Positions 18,421 through 28,963 of a DNA stretch of 64,000 nt are shown here, piece after piece. The first letter of the stretch is position 1. The number at the start of each line of letters is the position of its first letter. The stretch covers positions 620,001 to 684,000 of the forward strand of contig CAWKFA010000002.1 in assembly GCA_963848825.1 (NCBI GenBank). Direction: 5' to 3'. The position numbers and the translations under genes were made by a program. The notes under the pieces were generated by a model. It was given only the letters and a program-made list of their open reading frames with translations. It made no database searches and was not told where the DNA came from. This stretch comes from CAVVSQ01 sp963848825 (GTDB taxonomy: Bacteria; Planctomycetota; Planctomycetia; Gemmatales; Gemmataceae).

Positions 18421-19882
18421 TTAAAGCTTGCCAATCAAGTCACGCAGGTAAGCGTGATAGCGCTGTTCGATCGCGCCCAGGTCATTGCCAAAAGCCTGGC
18501 GGAAATCGGCAAGACGATAATCCGGGGCGCGGCGTGAATAAATCTGCGCCAGATAGGCTTTCATCGCCTGGGGTCGTTCCTGAAAGAGCATGCGAAATAA
18601 GGCCCAGCTCTGGGCATAGCCCAGCAGGACAGGGTGGCCACTGCGCCAGTCCTCCTTGACGAGGGCCTGCAGCGGGATGAATTTATCGTGGGCACGTTGC
18701 AGCTCGCGAACCCGGCCGCTGTTGATGGCGCCGATCGCTTGCCATTCACCCGATTCCGTGGCCTCGCAATAACAAGCCAATCCCTCCGCGAGCCAGATGG
18801 CAACGTCCCCCTGGCGATTGAGGAGCCCGCAATTGAAGGAGAGTTGATGCGCTGCCTCGTGCATCGTGGTCGTGAGGTTGACATCCTTGACGGTGTTGTC
18901 CAGTTTCTTTTCAAAGGTGTCGACGAACCGCGAGCGTGCCGAGCCGGAGGAAATCTTGCCGGCAACGTCGAGCGCCTGTTTTCTTTGGGCCACCAGCGCT
19001 CGATTTTCGCTCAGGTCATAGAGCAGCAAGCGGTTCGTGGTCGGATGATACATGCCCGTGATACCCGCCGGGAGCTTGATACCGAGGTAGGCGTCGACGC
19101 CCTGAGGTCCATCGAAGACGGCCAGCATGAGGCTCTGGCTGGGGTGGTACATGGCAAACCCGCGCTGGTGAAAATGATTGAAAAAGAGATCGTAGAAAAC
19201 TTCGCACTGTCGCAGCCGCAGGGCGGTAAAACTTTCGGAGGCATTGCTGTACGCGGCAAAGCGCTTGCTATCAAAGCGTGCCATGGGCTGCAGCTGGTGT
19301 TTTTTCTGCAAGTCGACCATGAACTGCGCGAAATCGTTATCCTGGTTGGCATTGGCCTTGGCATTGGCCTCTTCGATTTGAAAACCGCCGCAATAGACAT
19401 GGGAGCCGGGTCGATCATCCTGGTCGAGGATGACAATCTGCAAGCGCTGGCCCACGAGACTGGCGACGTCCCAGCTGTAGTCGCGCGGCTTGCCTTCCCA
19501 GGGGCCAAGGAGTGCCGTCGCCGTGATCCAGCCCGCGCCGGTGCGCACGACCTTGGGGACCAGCTCGATTGCCCGCGCCGGCCAATAACACGTCGAGGCG
19601 CTGGTCGGGATCGTTGCCGTCGGCGCGCACACCGTAGGCCTTGAAGCGAATTTTGGTCGCTCCCGGCGGAATGGTGATGAGGTGGCGAATCATTCCCTGG
19701 CGCGCTGGCGACTTATCGTCGCTGCTGGTCACGCCGTGGCCCTGCTCGCCCTGGGGCGCGGGGACCAGCACAAAGCCCTTGCCGTCCCAGCCAGCCAGCG
19801 ACCCCTTGCCGAAGTCAAGGTTTTCGAGTGCTGGTTGACCGGCGCAGAGTATCAGTAAGGTTTTCGCGAGGATGGTGTGCAT
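18421..19882 (-). CDS. DUF1570-like secreted metallopeptidase, one frame break
   Basis: The start MHTILAKTLLILCAGQPALE is a signal peptide. The first ~110 residues form a beta domain (LENLDFGKGSLAGWDGKGF) that carries across a frame break near 19590 to RAIELVPKVVRTGAGWITAT. The C-terminal domain has TTMHEAAHQLSFNCG, an HExxH zinc motif, and IWLAEGLACYCEAT, the WLAEG third ligand of gluzincin-type peptidases, as in the planctomycete DUF1570 family. It should act outside the cytoplasm on an unknown substrate. Confidence 0.82.
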
Positions 19883-20007
19883 GTCCCAAATATGGAACAC
19901 AAAAGTGCTTCCGTCCAATCCAGGCGCGCACCTGGGTCGAGACGACCACCAGCGCCACCGTGCTGGTTTCAATGCGTGGCAGGTGAAGTGTAAAGGTGTG
20001 CGGATGT

Positions 20008-23000
20008 TTATTGTTTCGACGGCGTCAGGCGTGGTAGGGCATCGAGATAGAGGATGGCGCCGTAGGAACTTAAGTCGCCATTGGGTTCCGTCTTGGGGGC
20101 ATAAAAGTCAGGCGTCGCCTGCCAGAGATTTTTGGTGGCCGCGGCCGGCAGGGTGTAAAGCGCCGGCAACGTCCTGGCGTTTGTTTCCGTGAAGCGTTCA
20201 TCCCAGCGGGCTTTGTCCCAGCTTTCGAGCGACTGCCCCCCCTCCGCCTGGCGCATGACGAGCATCGTGTCGGCAAAGCCATAGGCGTTATGTTCTCCCT
20301 TCCATTCGAGGCAATCGTGCAGGAACATCTCGGCGGCATCGCCAGTTTCGAGCAGCACGAAAGGCTTGTAAGGTAGGCCGACGAACAAGCAATTCTTGGC
20401 GGGATCGACGCGCACCGGCACGTAAGCCTTGGCGCCCTTGCCAGCATGAAGGGCGAACAATGGTTCAGTCAAGAGAACGGAGACGCGTTCGAGGCGCACG
20501 CGTGCTTCCGCGTCCGGCGCCAGCTCCTTGGTACCCGCCTGGACGACAACCAGCGAACCCGCGAGGGCCAGCATGGTATTATTGATCTCCAGGTCGAGCG
20601 CGCGGCTGGCGCGCACCGTGAGCAGGTCCCCCTCGCCGCGCAGGAAACAATTGCTCACCTGAATCTCGGGACTGGTCCGCCGCGATTCTGTCGGCATCTT
20701 CATCGCCACCTCGGGGTCGGCCAGCGTGACGACCGATAGAGGTATGCGTTTCGGCTGCTTGATCGTGTCCGAGGGCTTCATCGTAATGATGCAATTTTTG
20801 AAGGCGGCTCGTGCATGGCCACCCATGAAGACCAGGGTCATCGTTTTTAAATTGGCCTGGTCGGGTTCGAGGACAAACTCGAGCTGCTCGACGGCGAGCT
20901 TGCCGTCATACATGCGGAAGAAGGCGGGCTCTTCCGAATCCCGCGACTTACCGAGTTTCAGAATGGGCGCGGTTTCCCCTGGAAAAGGTTTTAACGTCAC
21001 ATCCGTGTCCGGCTTGTTGAGCGGCATCGGCTCGACGAGAACTTCCCGGGAATTCTTGCCGTGCCTGATATAGATGACATCGCCCGGTTCCGCGAAAGCG
21101 AGCGCCTGAAACAGGGACTTGAAAACAGCCGGCGCGTTCTCGGCCGCATCCGGATCGACCAGCTTTTCGTTGGCCTTGAGAACGGGCGCGACGCTTTTAT
21201 GATCATCCTTGGCTGGAAACGCTGCCAGCGGGTCTATTTTCCCCAATTTCTCGAAGCCAAGCGCTTTTTTGAGATCGGCGGTACGTACCTCACGCACATC
21301 CACGCGCAGTTTGAAGGCTTCCCGCAGCGATTCTTCTTTCCAGGGCGTCGCGGACAACCAGATGGGGGTTTCCTTTGTCAAGCGTGACGAGTCATTGTCG
21401 CCCGCCCCGCCCGACTCCACGACCAGGGTGCGAAACTCGTCCATCTCGGTGCGAATGTCAAAGCTACTGCCCTTGGGCCTCACCCAGAGCGCATTAAGAT
21501 TGTGGAAGCAGTTGCGCAGGCCCTCAAACTTGACGGCGGGCTCGTTTTTATCAGTTTGATAGATGAGGTCGGGTTCGTCGCGGTCTTCCATGGGCGCGTT
21601 GTCCGGGCGGCTGAAAATGGAGTGCTTGACCAGTAACTCACAGGTTGCTTCCTCATCCAGGCGAAAGGCGGGGCCATTCATCACCAGCGCGGAGCAGCGC
21701 TGCAGAGTGAGCTGCGCTGGCAGGGGATTGTCGCCATGGAGATGAAAAAGAGCCCCGTAGGGCCTGAAAGCGCAGTCCGTGGCCACCAATTCTACCGGGC
21801 CTGTTATACCGACAGCCACCTGGCCCCCGGTGAAGGAACATTGCTCCAGGACCACGTGCGGGCGTTTTTCCTTGAGGCCCGCCGCGTTATCAACAGCGAG
21901 GGACGCGACTGGTACCAAAACCTTGCGGTCCAAAATAAACGGCCTTTGCGGCACCTCGCGCTGCACGAAAACGCAATTGCTAAAAGTAACCGTGCTGGGC
22001 CCGCGAATGCCCAGTGAGGCCACGACGCGGTCCGGCGTCGCATGCGCCTCGATCTCGAAGTGGATATTGCGAAAAGTGAGGATGCCACCATCGATCGCCA
22101 GGCCGGTCACGGGTTCAAGCGATTCCGATTTGCCGGCATTGGAATACTTGAAACGAATGGTCTTGGGCTCGTAGATGTTCTTGCAATCGATAGTAAGTCC
22201 GCGCCTGGCGTCTCCACCAAAGACGAGACCACTCTCCGGCAGCTCGATACTGGCTTCCAGGTTGGCATAGGTGACGTTGCCCGGTTCGGTGAAGAGCTGG
22301 GCGAATTCTTGTTCGTTATTGATCGCGACAATCCCGGACGCCGGCAGCTTGCTTTTGGCACTGGTGCCCGTGGCCGTCGCGTCCCGAGCGATGGCAGGCT
22401 TGTCCGGATGGCTGGCTGTCCCCTTGCCGCCTGACACCTGCCTTTGTGGTTGCGGCGCCAACGAAAGAAAGGCCAGAATCAGCGCCAGGGCCAGCGCCGC
22501 CAGGGAAATAAGCAACATCGGGCGCTGCCGGTAAGCCGCCGGCATCGGCGCATCGACAAACAAAGCCCCCTCGGGCACGTCGTCCGCCGCGCCGACATGC
22601 TGGGCCACACGCAAGAGATGCTGCACCAGATGCACCGGGCGCGGGTAACGGTCGGCCGGGTTCTTGGCCATCATGCGCCCCAGCACGGCGGCAACCTCAT
22701 CCGGCACATCAGGATTTAACTGGCGCGGATCAACGGGCGCGACATGCTGATGATGATGCAGTTTCTTGGCGGCTGTCCCTTCCGGAACCGGCGCCTGCCC
22801 CGTCAACATGTGGTAGAAGGTGCAGCCGAGCGAATAAATATCGCTACGGCTATCCGCGTCGCGCGGCTCGAGCGCTTGCTCGGGCGAGATGTAGTCGAAC
22901 GTTCCCAGCGTCACCCCCGACTGCGTCAGGCCGCCGTCCAGGTGGGGTCCCTGGCTGCGCCAGGCCCATGTCGACCAGCTTGGCCCGGCCATTGGAGCTG

Positions 23001-23608
23001 ACGATAATATTCGAGGGCTTGACGTCACGATGCACGACGCCACGGGAAGCGGCGTGTTCCAGCCCGGTCGCTATCTGCAAGATGATGCGCACCGCCTCGG
23101 CGACGGGCAGCCGGCCGCGCTGTTCCAGGTAAACGCGCAGGTTGACACCCTCGACAAACTCAAAGGCGATAAAGTGCAGGCGCTGGTCCTCGCCGCAGTA
23201 AAAGACCCGCGCGATGTTTTCATGATCCAGCCGCGCGGCCGCTCGTGCTTCCTGGTGAAAGCGCTGGACGTTCTCGTCATCCTGGGCCATTTCCGGCGGC
23301 AAAATCTTGAGAGCGACGAAGCGGTCGAGTTGCGTATCGCGAGCACGCAACACCGCCGCCATGCCACCGACGCCGATGGGCTCGAGTAATTCAAAATGGG
23401 CAAGCGTGCGGCCCTTCAGACTACCCGTAAGCGCCGACGCCGCGGCCTGCAGTGCCTCCGGGGACTTTTGCCTGGAAATAACCGTGGGCTTGTCATCATC
23501 GGGTTCGAGACTGCCGGGTGAAACGACGTTCCCGTCCGACGTGACCAGACGAAGCTGGGATGCGTTGGCCGGCAAGTCCCCAGATCGATTTGGCTCTTGG
23601 TCCGACAT
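20008..23608 (-). CDS. Ser/Thr protein kinase with a large extracytoplasmic beta-helix-like domain, one frame break
   Basis: The Hanks-type kinase domain is complete across a frame break near 22950: glycine loop IGVGGMAAVLRA (residues 78-89), Lys101 in VALKIL, HRDVKPSN (193-200), DMG (213-215, replacing DFG), and DYISPEQALEP with SDIYSLGCTFYHMLTG. After a proline-rich stretch comes one membrane segment (LLISLAALALALILAFLSLA). About 800 residues follow that resemble a parallel beta-helix (GGILTFRNIHFEI, GPSTVTFSNCVF, AQLTLQRCSALVM). This fits a planctomycete transmembrane kinase with an outside sensor. Its targets are unknown. At ~1200 aa it is the longest gene here. Confidence 0.88.
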
Positions 23609-23742
23609 TTACCTAAAGTATAGTCAGTCTGACGGAACACTGTCAATTAAGGACAGGTTCCCGCGCTGGATTGGCTCATCGGGACGGTCGGTAAAGTGGC
23701 GCAGATCGGCGCCTGCTGAAGAAATGGCTAAAGGGCTGGCTC

Positions 23743-24327
23743 ATGCACTTGTTTGACGGACTCGACTGGGGTACTTATTATTTCTTCCGCTTCCAGGCCA
23801 ATCATCTGCCCGCACTGGGCGACCTGATGCGCGCGGGGCCCTGGCTCGGCAGCTACCTGGCGTTGGCGCTCCTGGCAGCTCTCACCGTCGCCATTACTCC
23901 CGCCCGGCGGCGCTGGCGAACCGCGCTCGTAGTGTTGGCGGCAACCCTGTTGGGCGTGGTGCTCGTCGAAGGCCTGAAACTCGTGACCGACCGACCACCC
24001 CCGCCGGACGCCCAGGCCACGCTCGGCTCGGCCGGCCTTTCGTCCAGCTTTCCCAGCCAGGCAGTGTTCATGGCGGCGTTCGGCTGGGCCATTCTCGGCC
24101 ACGCGCTTGCCCAACGAACGTCTCGCCGTTGGCCAGGGCTGGGTGCCTACGTGGGGGCAGCGCTGGCCATCGTTTTCGTGTGCGTCAGTGAACTATGGCT
24201 GGGCTTACATTTCGTGACCGACGTCATCGCGGGGCTGACGGGAGGACTCGCGCTGGCGCTGTCCGCATTTTGGGCAGGCAGTTTCGGCACAGCGCGTACG
24301 GACAGCGCCCCTTTTGCAAATTCTTGA
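23743..24327 (+). CDS. PAP2-family membrane protein with altered catalytic motif
   Basis: The 194-aa protein has five to six membrane segments and the PAP2 (type 2 phosphatidic acid phosphatase) signatures: KLVTDRPPPP (motif 1, K...RP) and ELWLGLHFVTDVIAG (motif 3, G-x-H-F-x-x-D). The middle motif, normally PSGH, reads SSFPSQAVFM: Gly is missing and Gln replaces His. PAP2 enzymes hydrolyse lipid phosphates, and the middle His is the usual proton donor, so activity is doubtful. It lies divergently from the giant kinase across a 134-bp spacer. Confidence 0.83.
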   Translation: MHLFDGLDWGTYYFFRFQANHLPALGDLMRAGPWLGSYLALALLAALTVAITPARRRWRTALVVLAATLLGVVLVEGLKLVTDRPPPPDAQATLGSAGLSSSFPSQAVFMAAFGWAILGHALAQRTSRRWPGLGAYVGAALAIVFVCVSELWLGLHFVTDVIAGLTGGLALALSAFWAGSFGTARTDSAPFANS

Positions 24328-24389
24328 ATGGCGCTGTATTCTGAGCACATCATCTGTCCGTCGAAATCGCGGATTTCAGGAGTAGCTCC

Positions 24390-25944
24390 ATGACCGTGGC
24401 TCAAGTCGCCATTCACCTTCGCCCTGAAGACAATGTCGCCGTGGCCGCCCAACAGCTGCAGGCGGGCGTTGAGCTTCAGGTAAACGGCACGCGCTTGACG
24501 CCGCCAAAACGCATCGGCATGGGCCACAAAGTGGCAATTCGGCCGGTCAAGAAGGGGGCGGCGGTCATCAAGTATGGGCAAACGATTGGCTTCGCGCGCG
24601 AGGACATTGAGCCGGGCGATCATGTGCACGTGCATAATTTGAGCGCGGACAACTTCGAGCGTGATTATGCCTTTTGCCGCGACTGTCCGCCGCCGACCCG
24701 GGCCGCCAGGGCTGATTTCTTCATGGGTTATGATCGTGGCGCCGCCCGGCCCGAGCATTTTCGCTATGGCACGCGCAACTACATTGCCGTCATCAGCACG
24801 GTGAATTGCTCGGCGAGCACCAGCAAATATGTTTCCGAGAGGGTCCGCGCGGCGGGCATTCTCAAGGATTTCCCGAACGTCGATGGCGTGGTGGCGATCA
24901 CGCACAAAGCCGGGCTGCGCCATGCAATACGGCGGCCCGGACCACACGCAGCTAGACCGCACCCTGGCCGGCTTCGCCAAGCACCCCAACGTGGCCGCCT
25001 ATATTTTGATCGGGCTGGGCTGCGAAACCGGCGAAGCCATCCATCTCATCGAAAATCAGGGGCTCATTTCCCTGGGAGAGCCGAAAGACAAGCCGCTGGT
25101 GCTTACCATTCAGGAATGCGGGGGCATTCATAAAACCGTCGAGGCGGGAGTGCGTGCCGTCGCCGAGCTTATGCCACGGGTCAACGCGGTGCAGCGCACC
25201 CGTTTGCCCGCCAGCAAGCTTATTCTGGGCACCAATTGCGGCGGCTCCGACGGCAACAGTGGTGTGACGGCCAATCCGGCCCTGGGCGTCGCTTCCGATT
25301 TGCTCATCGCTCAGGGCGGCACCGCCATCATTGGCGAAACCACGGAAATCTATGGGGCCGAGCACCTGCTGACGCGCCGGGCCATTAGCCGGGAGGTTGG
25401 TGAAAAGTTACTCGCGCGTATCAAATGGTGGGAATGGTACGCCGGTATCTTCGGCGCCGAGATCAACAACAACCCTTCGCCGGGAAATAAAGAAGGCGGC
25501 CTGAGCACCATCTTCGAAAAGTCTCTCGGCGCCATCGCCAAGGGGGGCAGCACCGCTCTGGTCGATGTCGTCCAGTACGCGGAGCCCGTGCGCGCCAAGG
25601 GCTTCGTCGTCATGGACACGCCCGGCTACGATCCGGTGAGCATGACGGGCATCGTCGCCGGCGGTGCCAATGTGCTCGCCTTCACGACCGGCCGAGGCTC
25701 GGTTTTTGGCTGCAAGCCGGCGCCGTCGCTCAAGATCGCCACCAACACGCCCATGTATGAGCACATGATCGATGACATGGACATCAACGCGGGCGTGATC
25801 CTGGGCGGCACACCCGTCGAAGTGGTGGGCAAGCAAATCTATGAGGCGATTCTGGCGGTTGCCTCCGGCAAGAAAACCAAAAGCGAAATCAACGGCGTCG
25901 GCGAGGAAGAGTTCGCCCCCTGGAGCATCGGGCCAACGCTTTAA
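24390..25944 (+). CDS. UxaA-family (altronate/galactarate dehydratase-like) hydrolyase, one frame break
   Basis: The ~517-aa protein has an N-terminal SAF domain (VAVAAQQLQAGVELQVNG, IGMGHKVAIRPVKKGAAVIK, YGQTIGFA) and a large UxaA C-terminal domain (LILGTNCGGSDGNSGVTANP, GTAIIGETTEIYGAEHLL, INNNPSPGNKEGGLSTIFEK). UxaA enzymes dehydrate sugar acids with Fe2+ or Mn2+. The frame breaks near 24915 at an extra G in GCCGGGCTG; corrected, the text reads THKAGCAMQYGGPDHTQLDR. An AGGAG site lies nine bases before the ATG. The true substrate may be altronate, galactarate or another sugar acid. Confidence 0.88.
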
Positions 25945-26056
25945 AAGCCCCGCAGATACTCCGTATCAGAAAACGCTAAGGGTTCGTCCGAGCTGCCTCA
26001 GAAATAGCGTAAATCAGGCGCCGACGAACCTCTAGCTTACCCAATTTATCTAAAAG

Positions 26057-26126
26057 GTACTTTGCGTCTTGGCGTCTTTGCGCGGAATACGACTGTCTCG
26101 CGCAAAGACGCCAAGGCGCAAAGTAC
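26057..26126. repeat. long hairpin of CTTTGCGTCTT type
   Basis: Left arm gtactttgcgtcttggcgtc... and right arm ...gacgccaaggcgcaaagtac pair over ~28 bp with a 14-base loop. It lies in the 395-bp non-coding stretch between the UxaA-like gene and the SnoaL-like gene and is probably a small mobile palindrome. Confidence 0.8.
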
Positions 26127-26146
26127 GCCAAGCGTGGAACTAGTAC

Positions 26147-26196
26147 CCCAGGGACCCAGGGGGCCATCCATATATGTGTCCCCCTGGGTCCCTGGG
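26147..26196. repeat. perfect 17-bp hairpin CCCAGGGACCCAGGGGG
   Basis: cccagggacccaggggg at 26147-26163 is complemented exactly at 26180-26196, with a 16-base loop. It follows the first hairpin by 20 bp. The rest of 25945-26339 holds a weaker inverted pair (gctaagggttcgtccg / cgacgaacctctagc) just after the UxaA-like stop, and no coding sequence that I can support. Confidence 0.8.
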
Positions 26197-26339
26197 TGGC
26201 GCTTTTTGTTCAACGGTACACGAGACTATGAATCGAGATTTAGGAACGCTTACAGAATTGCCTGCGCGCGAGGTACCGAGGCCTGGAGCGTCTCGGCTGC
26301 CGTTGGCGTGCAGGCTGGCCCAATACCAGAGATCCTTTC

Positions 26340-26789
26340 ATGAAAAAATGGTTGCTGAGTGTGCTAATCTGCTCACTGGCGCTGGCCGCCGGACTCACCT
26401 CAGGTGCGGACGAGGCCTCAGATGCGAAAGCCGCGATCCGTACCGTGCTCGACGCGCAGGTTACCTGCTGGAACAAAGGCGATTTGCCTGGCTTCATGAC
26501 CGGCTACTGGAACTCTCCGGAGCTCAGTTTCTTTTCCGGCAACAACAAGTCGTCGGGTTGGCAAGCCACGCTTGAGCGCTACCAAAAGAAATACCAGGGC
26601 GACCGTAAGGAGATGGGCCAGCTCGAGTTCAGAGATCTTACCATCGAGCTGCTCGGCGCCGACTTTGCCCTGGTTCGCGGGCGCTTCCAACTGCAGATGA
26701 AACAAGAAGCCCCTACCGGCCTATTTACGCTGGTCTTCAAAAAGCTTCCCGCCGGCTGGCGCATCATTCACGATCACACATCGGGCTGA
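26340..26789 (+). CDS. secreted SnoaL/DUF4440-like (NTF2-fold) protein
   Basis: The 149-aa protein has a signal peptide (MKKWLLSVLICSLALAAGL) and one NTF2-like domain: AIRTVLDAQVTCWNKGDLPG, MTGYWNSPELSFF, ALVRGRFQLQMK and the closing GWRIIHDHTS typical of SnoaL/DUF4440 proteins. These fold as a cone with a pocket, and most have no proven role. The His pair at the end (IHDHTSG) is usual for the family. Confidence 0.85.
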   Translation: MKKWLLSVLICSLALAAGLTSGADEASDAKAAIRTVLDAQVTCWNKGDLPGFMTGYWNSPELSFFSGNNKSSGWQATLERYQKKYQGDRKEMGQLEFRDLTIELLGADFALVRGRFQLQMKQEAPTGLFTLVFKKLPAGWRIIHDHTSG

Positions 26790-26963
26790 GAGCCCAGTAC
26801 ACAAACCTTCATGGCTTAACTACCGCCTTTAGTGTCCTTTCACTTTTGCTTCCGGCTCGCCTGCCTTTCCGCCGACATCGGCGTAATTTTCAGTCAAAAA
26901 TATCAATAAATAACATCATAAACATATAAAATAATATATTTTTTATCTTTTTGTTCAATCGTA

Positions 26964-26998
26964 TTGACATTATATACTGTAATTACGTACACTATATA
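26964..26998 (+). promoter_or_regulatory. possible promoter in an AT-rich spacer
   Basis: The 26880-27000 spacer is far AT-richer than the rest. It contains TTGACA (26964-26969) and a TATATA run (26993-26998) ahead of the gene at 27036, but the 23-bp spacing is too long for a classic sigma-70 promoter; TACACT would give a shorter one. The A/T excess may itself be a regulatory or DNA-bending signal. Confidence 0.3.
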
Positions 26999-27035
26999 AG
27001 GGCTGGACGCTCAGCTTTATTTGGAGGACACACCA

Positions 27036-27435
27036 ATGGAAAACTGGAAAAAAATATGGCACGACGCGTTGGCGCCGTTGCTCTCGACCTCGGGCCTCGA
27101 AGCACTTCGCCAGGCCCTGGTTCGCGACGACCCGCGCTTGATTCAGCAAGCAACCAGCAACCCCGCCCCGGCGGAGATATTTCAGGAAGAAGCCATCGAG
27201 GGTGCCTGTGCGCTGGGCTTCTGCGCCTGGAAGGGGGACGGCCTGGACACCGTCGGCGAAGTCGAGGCATTTCTTTATCCGCACCTGCGAAGCGGCCGAC
27301 GAAGCCCTGGGCGAACCATCGGCATGCCGTTACTTCCTTAACTGGTTCGACGAAACGCCGCGTCATGAAATGCGCCGGCAACTGCTTCAGGAACTAAACA
27401 GGTCACTCAATCAGCGCCTGGCAGTGGCGGCCTGA
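27036..27435 (+). CDS. small acidic protein of unknown function, one frame break
   Basis: The ATG at 27036 follows GGAGG by nine bases. The ~132-aa product starts MENWKKIWHDALAPLLSTSG and is helical and acidic, with FCAWKGDGLDTVGEVEAF in the middle. After a break near 27285 it continues EAADEALGEPSACRYFLNWF to SLNQRLAVAA. It looks cytoplasmic, and no family was recognised. Its stop codon touches the REP-like hairpin at 27435. Confidence 0.6.
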
Positions 27436-27537
27436 GAGCGTTCGGAAAAAAAGGGGTCAGACCCCCTCGATACCCTGCAAAGCGTTGAAAACTCTGTTCG
27501 ATTCAAGGGGTCTGACCCCTTTTTTTCCGAACGCTCT
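27435..27537. repeat. REP-like hairpin with altered outer arms
   Basis: The outer arms are agagcgttcgga / tccgaacgctct instead of the usual agcagcccgttga. Inside lie the standard GGGGTCAGACCCC core and the gaaaactctgttcgattcaa centre in reverse orientation. The two outer arms match each other perfectly, so the whole outer stem was exchanged while pairing was kept. Confidence 0.85.
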
Positions 27538-27589
27538 AATGGCTGCCGCCCGCCAGGGCTTTTTCTTTCACTCTCAAGGAGACGAACCG

Positions 27590-27883
27590 ATGCCATGCCG
27601 TCATTGCCAACAAGCGCCGATCTCCCGGCCGCGCAAATTATGCTGGGCCTGCTACTATTCGCCGGGTATTCGCGATCTCTATCCGTCCACCAGCAAATTC
27701 GGCCGGCGCGGACCGGGCAACTTCTTCGGCCTGGCGCCGCTGCCGCCATTTCCTACCCAGGCCATGCCCGGGTCGCAGGAAAAGATCACCTTATTGTCCC
27801 AGCGCGCCCTGTTGCGGCAGCAGCTTTTTCATCCCAATGACGCAACGGACGTCGGCGCCATGGCCGTCGGCCAGGCGGGCTAG
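27590..27883 (+). CDS. small zinc-ribbon protein (97 aa)
   Basis: The start at 27590 has AAGGAG eight bases upstream. The first 21 residues hold two knuckles, MPCRHC and CWAC (RPRKLCWACYYSPG), likely a zinc ribbon. A short conserved-looking segment, LYPSTSKFGRRGPGNF, and a Pro-rich, then polar tail follow. No role is known. It is followed by an aldo/keto reductase on the same strand, 95 bp away. Confidence 0.7.
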   Translation: MPCRHCQQAPISRPRKLCWACYYSPGIRDLYPSTSKFGRRGPGNFFGLAPLPPFPTQAMPGSQEKITLLSQRALLRQQLFHPNDATDVGAMAVGQAG

Positions 27884-27978
27884 GAACTTTCAGCCGTTAC
27901 CGCGTTGAACTGGAACGCCCCCGTTTACACAATAAACGAAAGGACAAGCACGCACTCGTCTTCGCAGGGGACAACAGG

Positions 27979-28950
27979 ATGCAATATCGGACGTTTGGCC
28001 GCAGCGGGTGGCAAGTTGGTGCCGTTGGCTATGGCATGTGGGGTGTGGCCGGCTGGACCGGGCGCGATGACAATCAATCGCGCCAGGCGTTGCAGCTCGC
28101 GGTGGACCTGGGATGTAATTTCTTCGATACCGCCTGGGCCTACGGCGATGGACACAGCGAGCGCCTCCTGGGCGAACTCGTGCGTGCCAACTCCGCCACC
28201 CGTCTCTATGTGGCCACCAAGGTGCCGCCCAAAAATAAACGCTGGCCGTCGCGACGCGGCTTCCTGCTGGAAGATGTTTTTCCGCCAGACCATATTCGCC
28301 GCTATGCCGAGATGAGCATGGCAAACCTCGGCTTACCGGCCATCGATTTGCTGCAGTTTCACGTCTGGGAAGATGCCTGGGCGCAGGACGAGCGTTGGCT
28401 TCGGACGATTAGCGACCTCAAGCGCGAAGGCCTGATTCACGGCGTTGGCGTCAGCCTCAACCGCTGGGAACCCTGGAATGGCTTGCAAACGGTACATACC
28501 GGCCTGATTGATAGCGTCCAGGTAATTTACAATATCTTCGACCAGGCGCCCGAGGACGAATTGTTTCCAGCCTGTCGGGAGATGGGCGTCGGCGTGATCG
28601 CCCGCGTGCCTTTTGACGAAGGCACGCTCACGGGCCAACTCACCAAGGATAGCCGCTGGCCGGAAGGGGACTGGCGTAACACTTACTTTGTGCCCGAAAA
28701 CCTTAATGCAAGCGTGGAGCGGGCGGATGCTCTAAAGCCCCTGGTGCCACCGGGAATGACCATGGCGGAGCTGGCACTGCAATTCATCCTCGCCAACCCG
28801 GACGTCCATACGGTCATCCCCGGCATGAGAAGTCTGAACAATGTCCGCTCGAACATGAATGTAATGAACTCACATCCCTTGCCAGCCAGCTTGATCGACC
28901 GGTTGCGCAAGCATCGCTGGGACCGCGACCCGACGTCCTGGTCGCAATAA
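27979..28950 (+). CDS. aldo/keto reductase
   Basis: The 323-aa AKR barrel would reduce an aldehyde or ketone with NADPH, or act as a dehydrogenase. The tetrad is visible: FFDTAWAYGDGHSERLLG (Asp, Tyr), YVATKVPPKN (Lys) and DLLQFHVWED (His). The cofactor segment near the end reads NPDVHTVIPGMRSLNNVRSN, of the AKR-like pattern found in YajO/Tas relatives. The start MQYRTFGRSGWQVGAVGYGM is standard. The substrate cannot be told. Confidence 0.9.
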   Translation: MQYRTFGRSGWQVGAVGYGMWGVAGWTGRDDNQSRQALQLAVDLGCNFFDTAWAYGDGHSERLLGELVRANSATRLYVATKVPPKNKRWPSRRGFLLEDVFPPDHIRRYAEMSMANLGLPAIDLLQFHVWEDAWAQDERWLRTISDLKREGLIHGVGVSLNRWEPWNGLQTVHTGLIDSVQVIYNIFDQAPEDELFPACREMGVGVIARVPFDEGTLTGQLTKDSRWPEGDWRNTYFVPENLNASVERADALKPLVPPGMTMAELALQFILANPDVHTVIPGMRSLNNVRSNMNVMNSHPLPASLIDRLRKHRWDRDPTSWSQ

Positions 28951-28963
28951 TTGAAACCAACGA

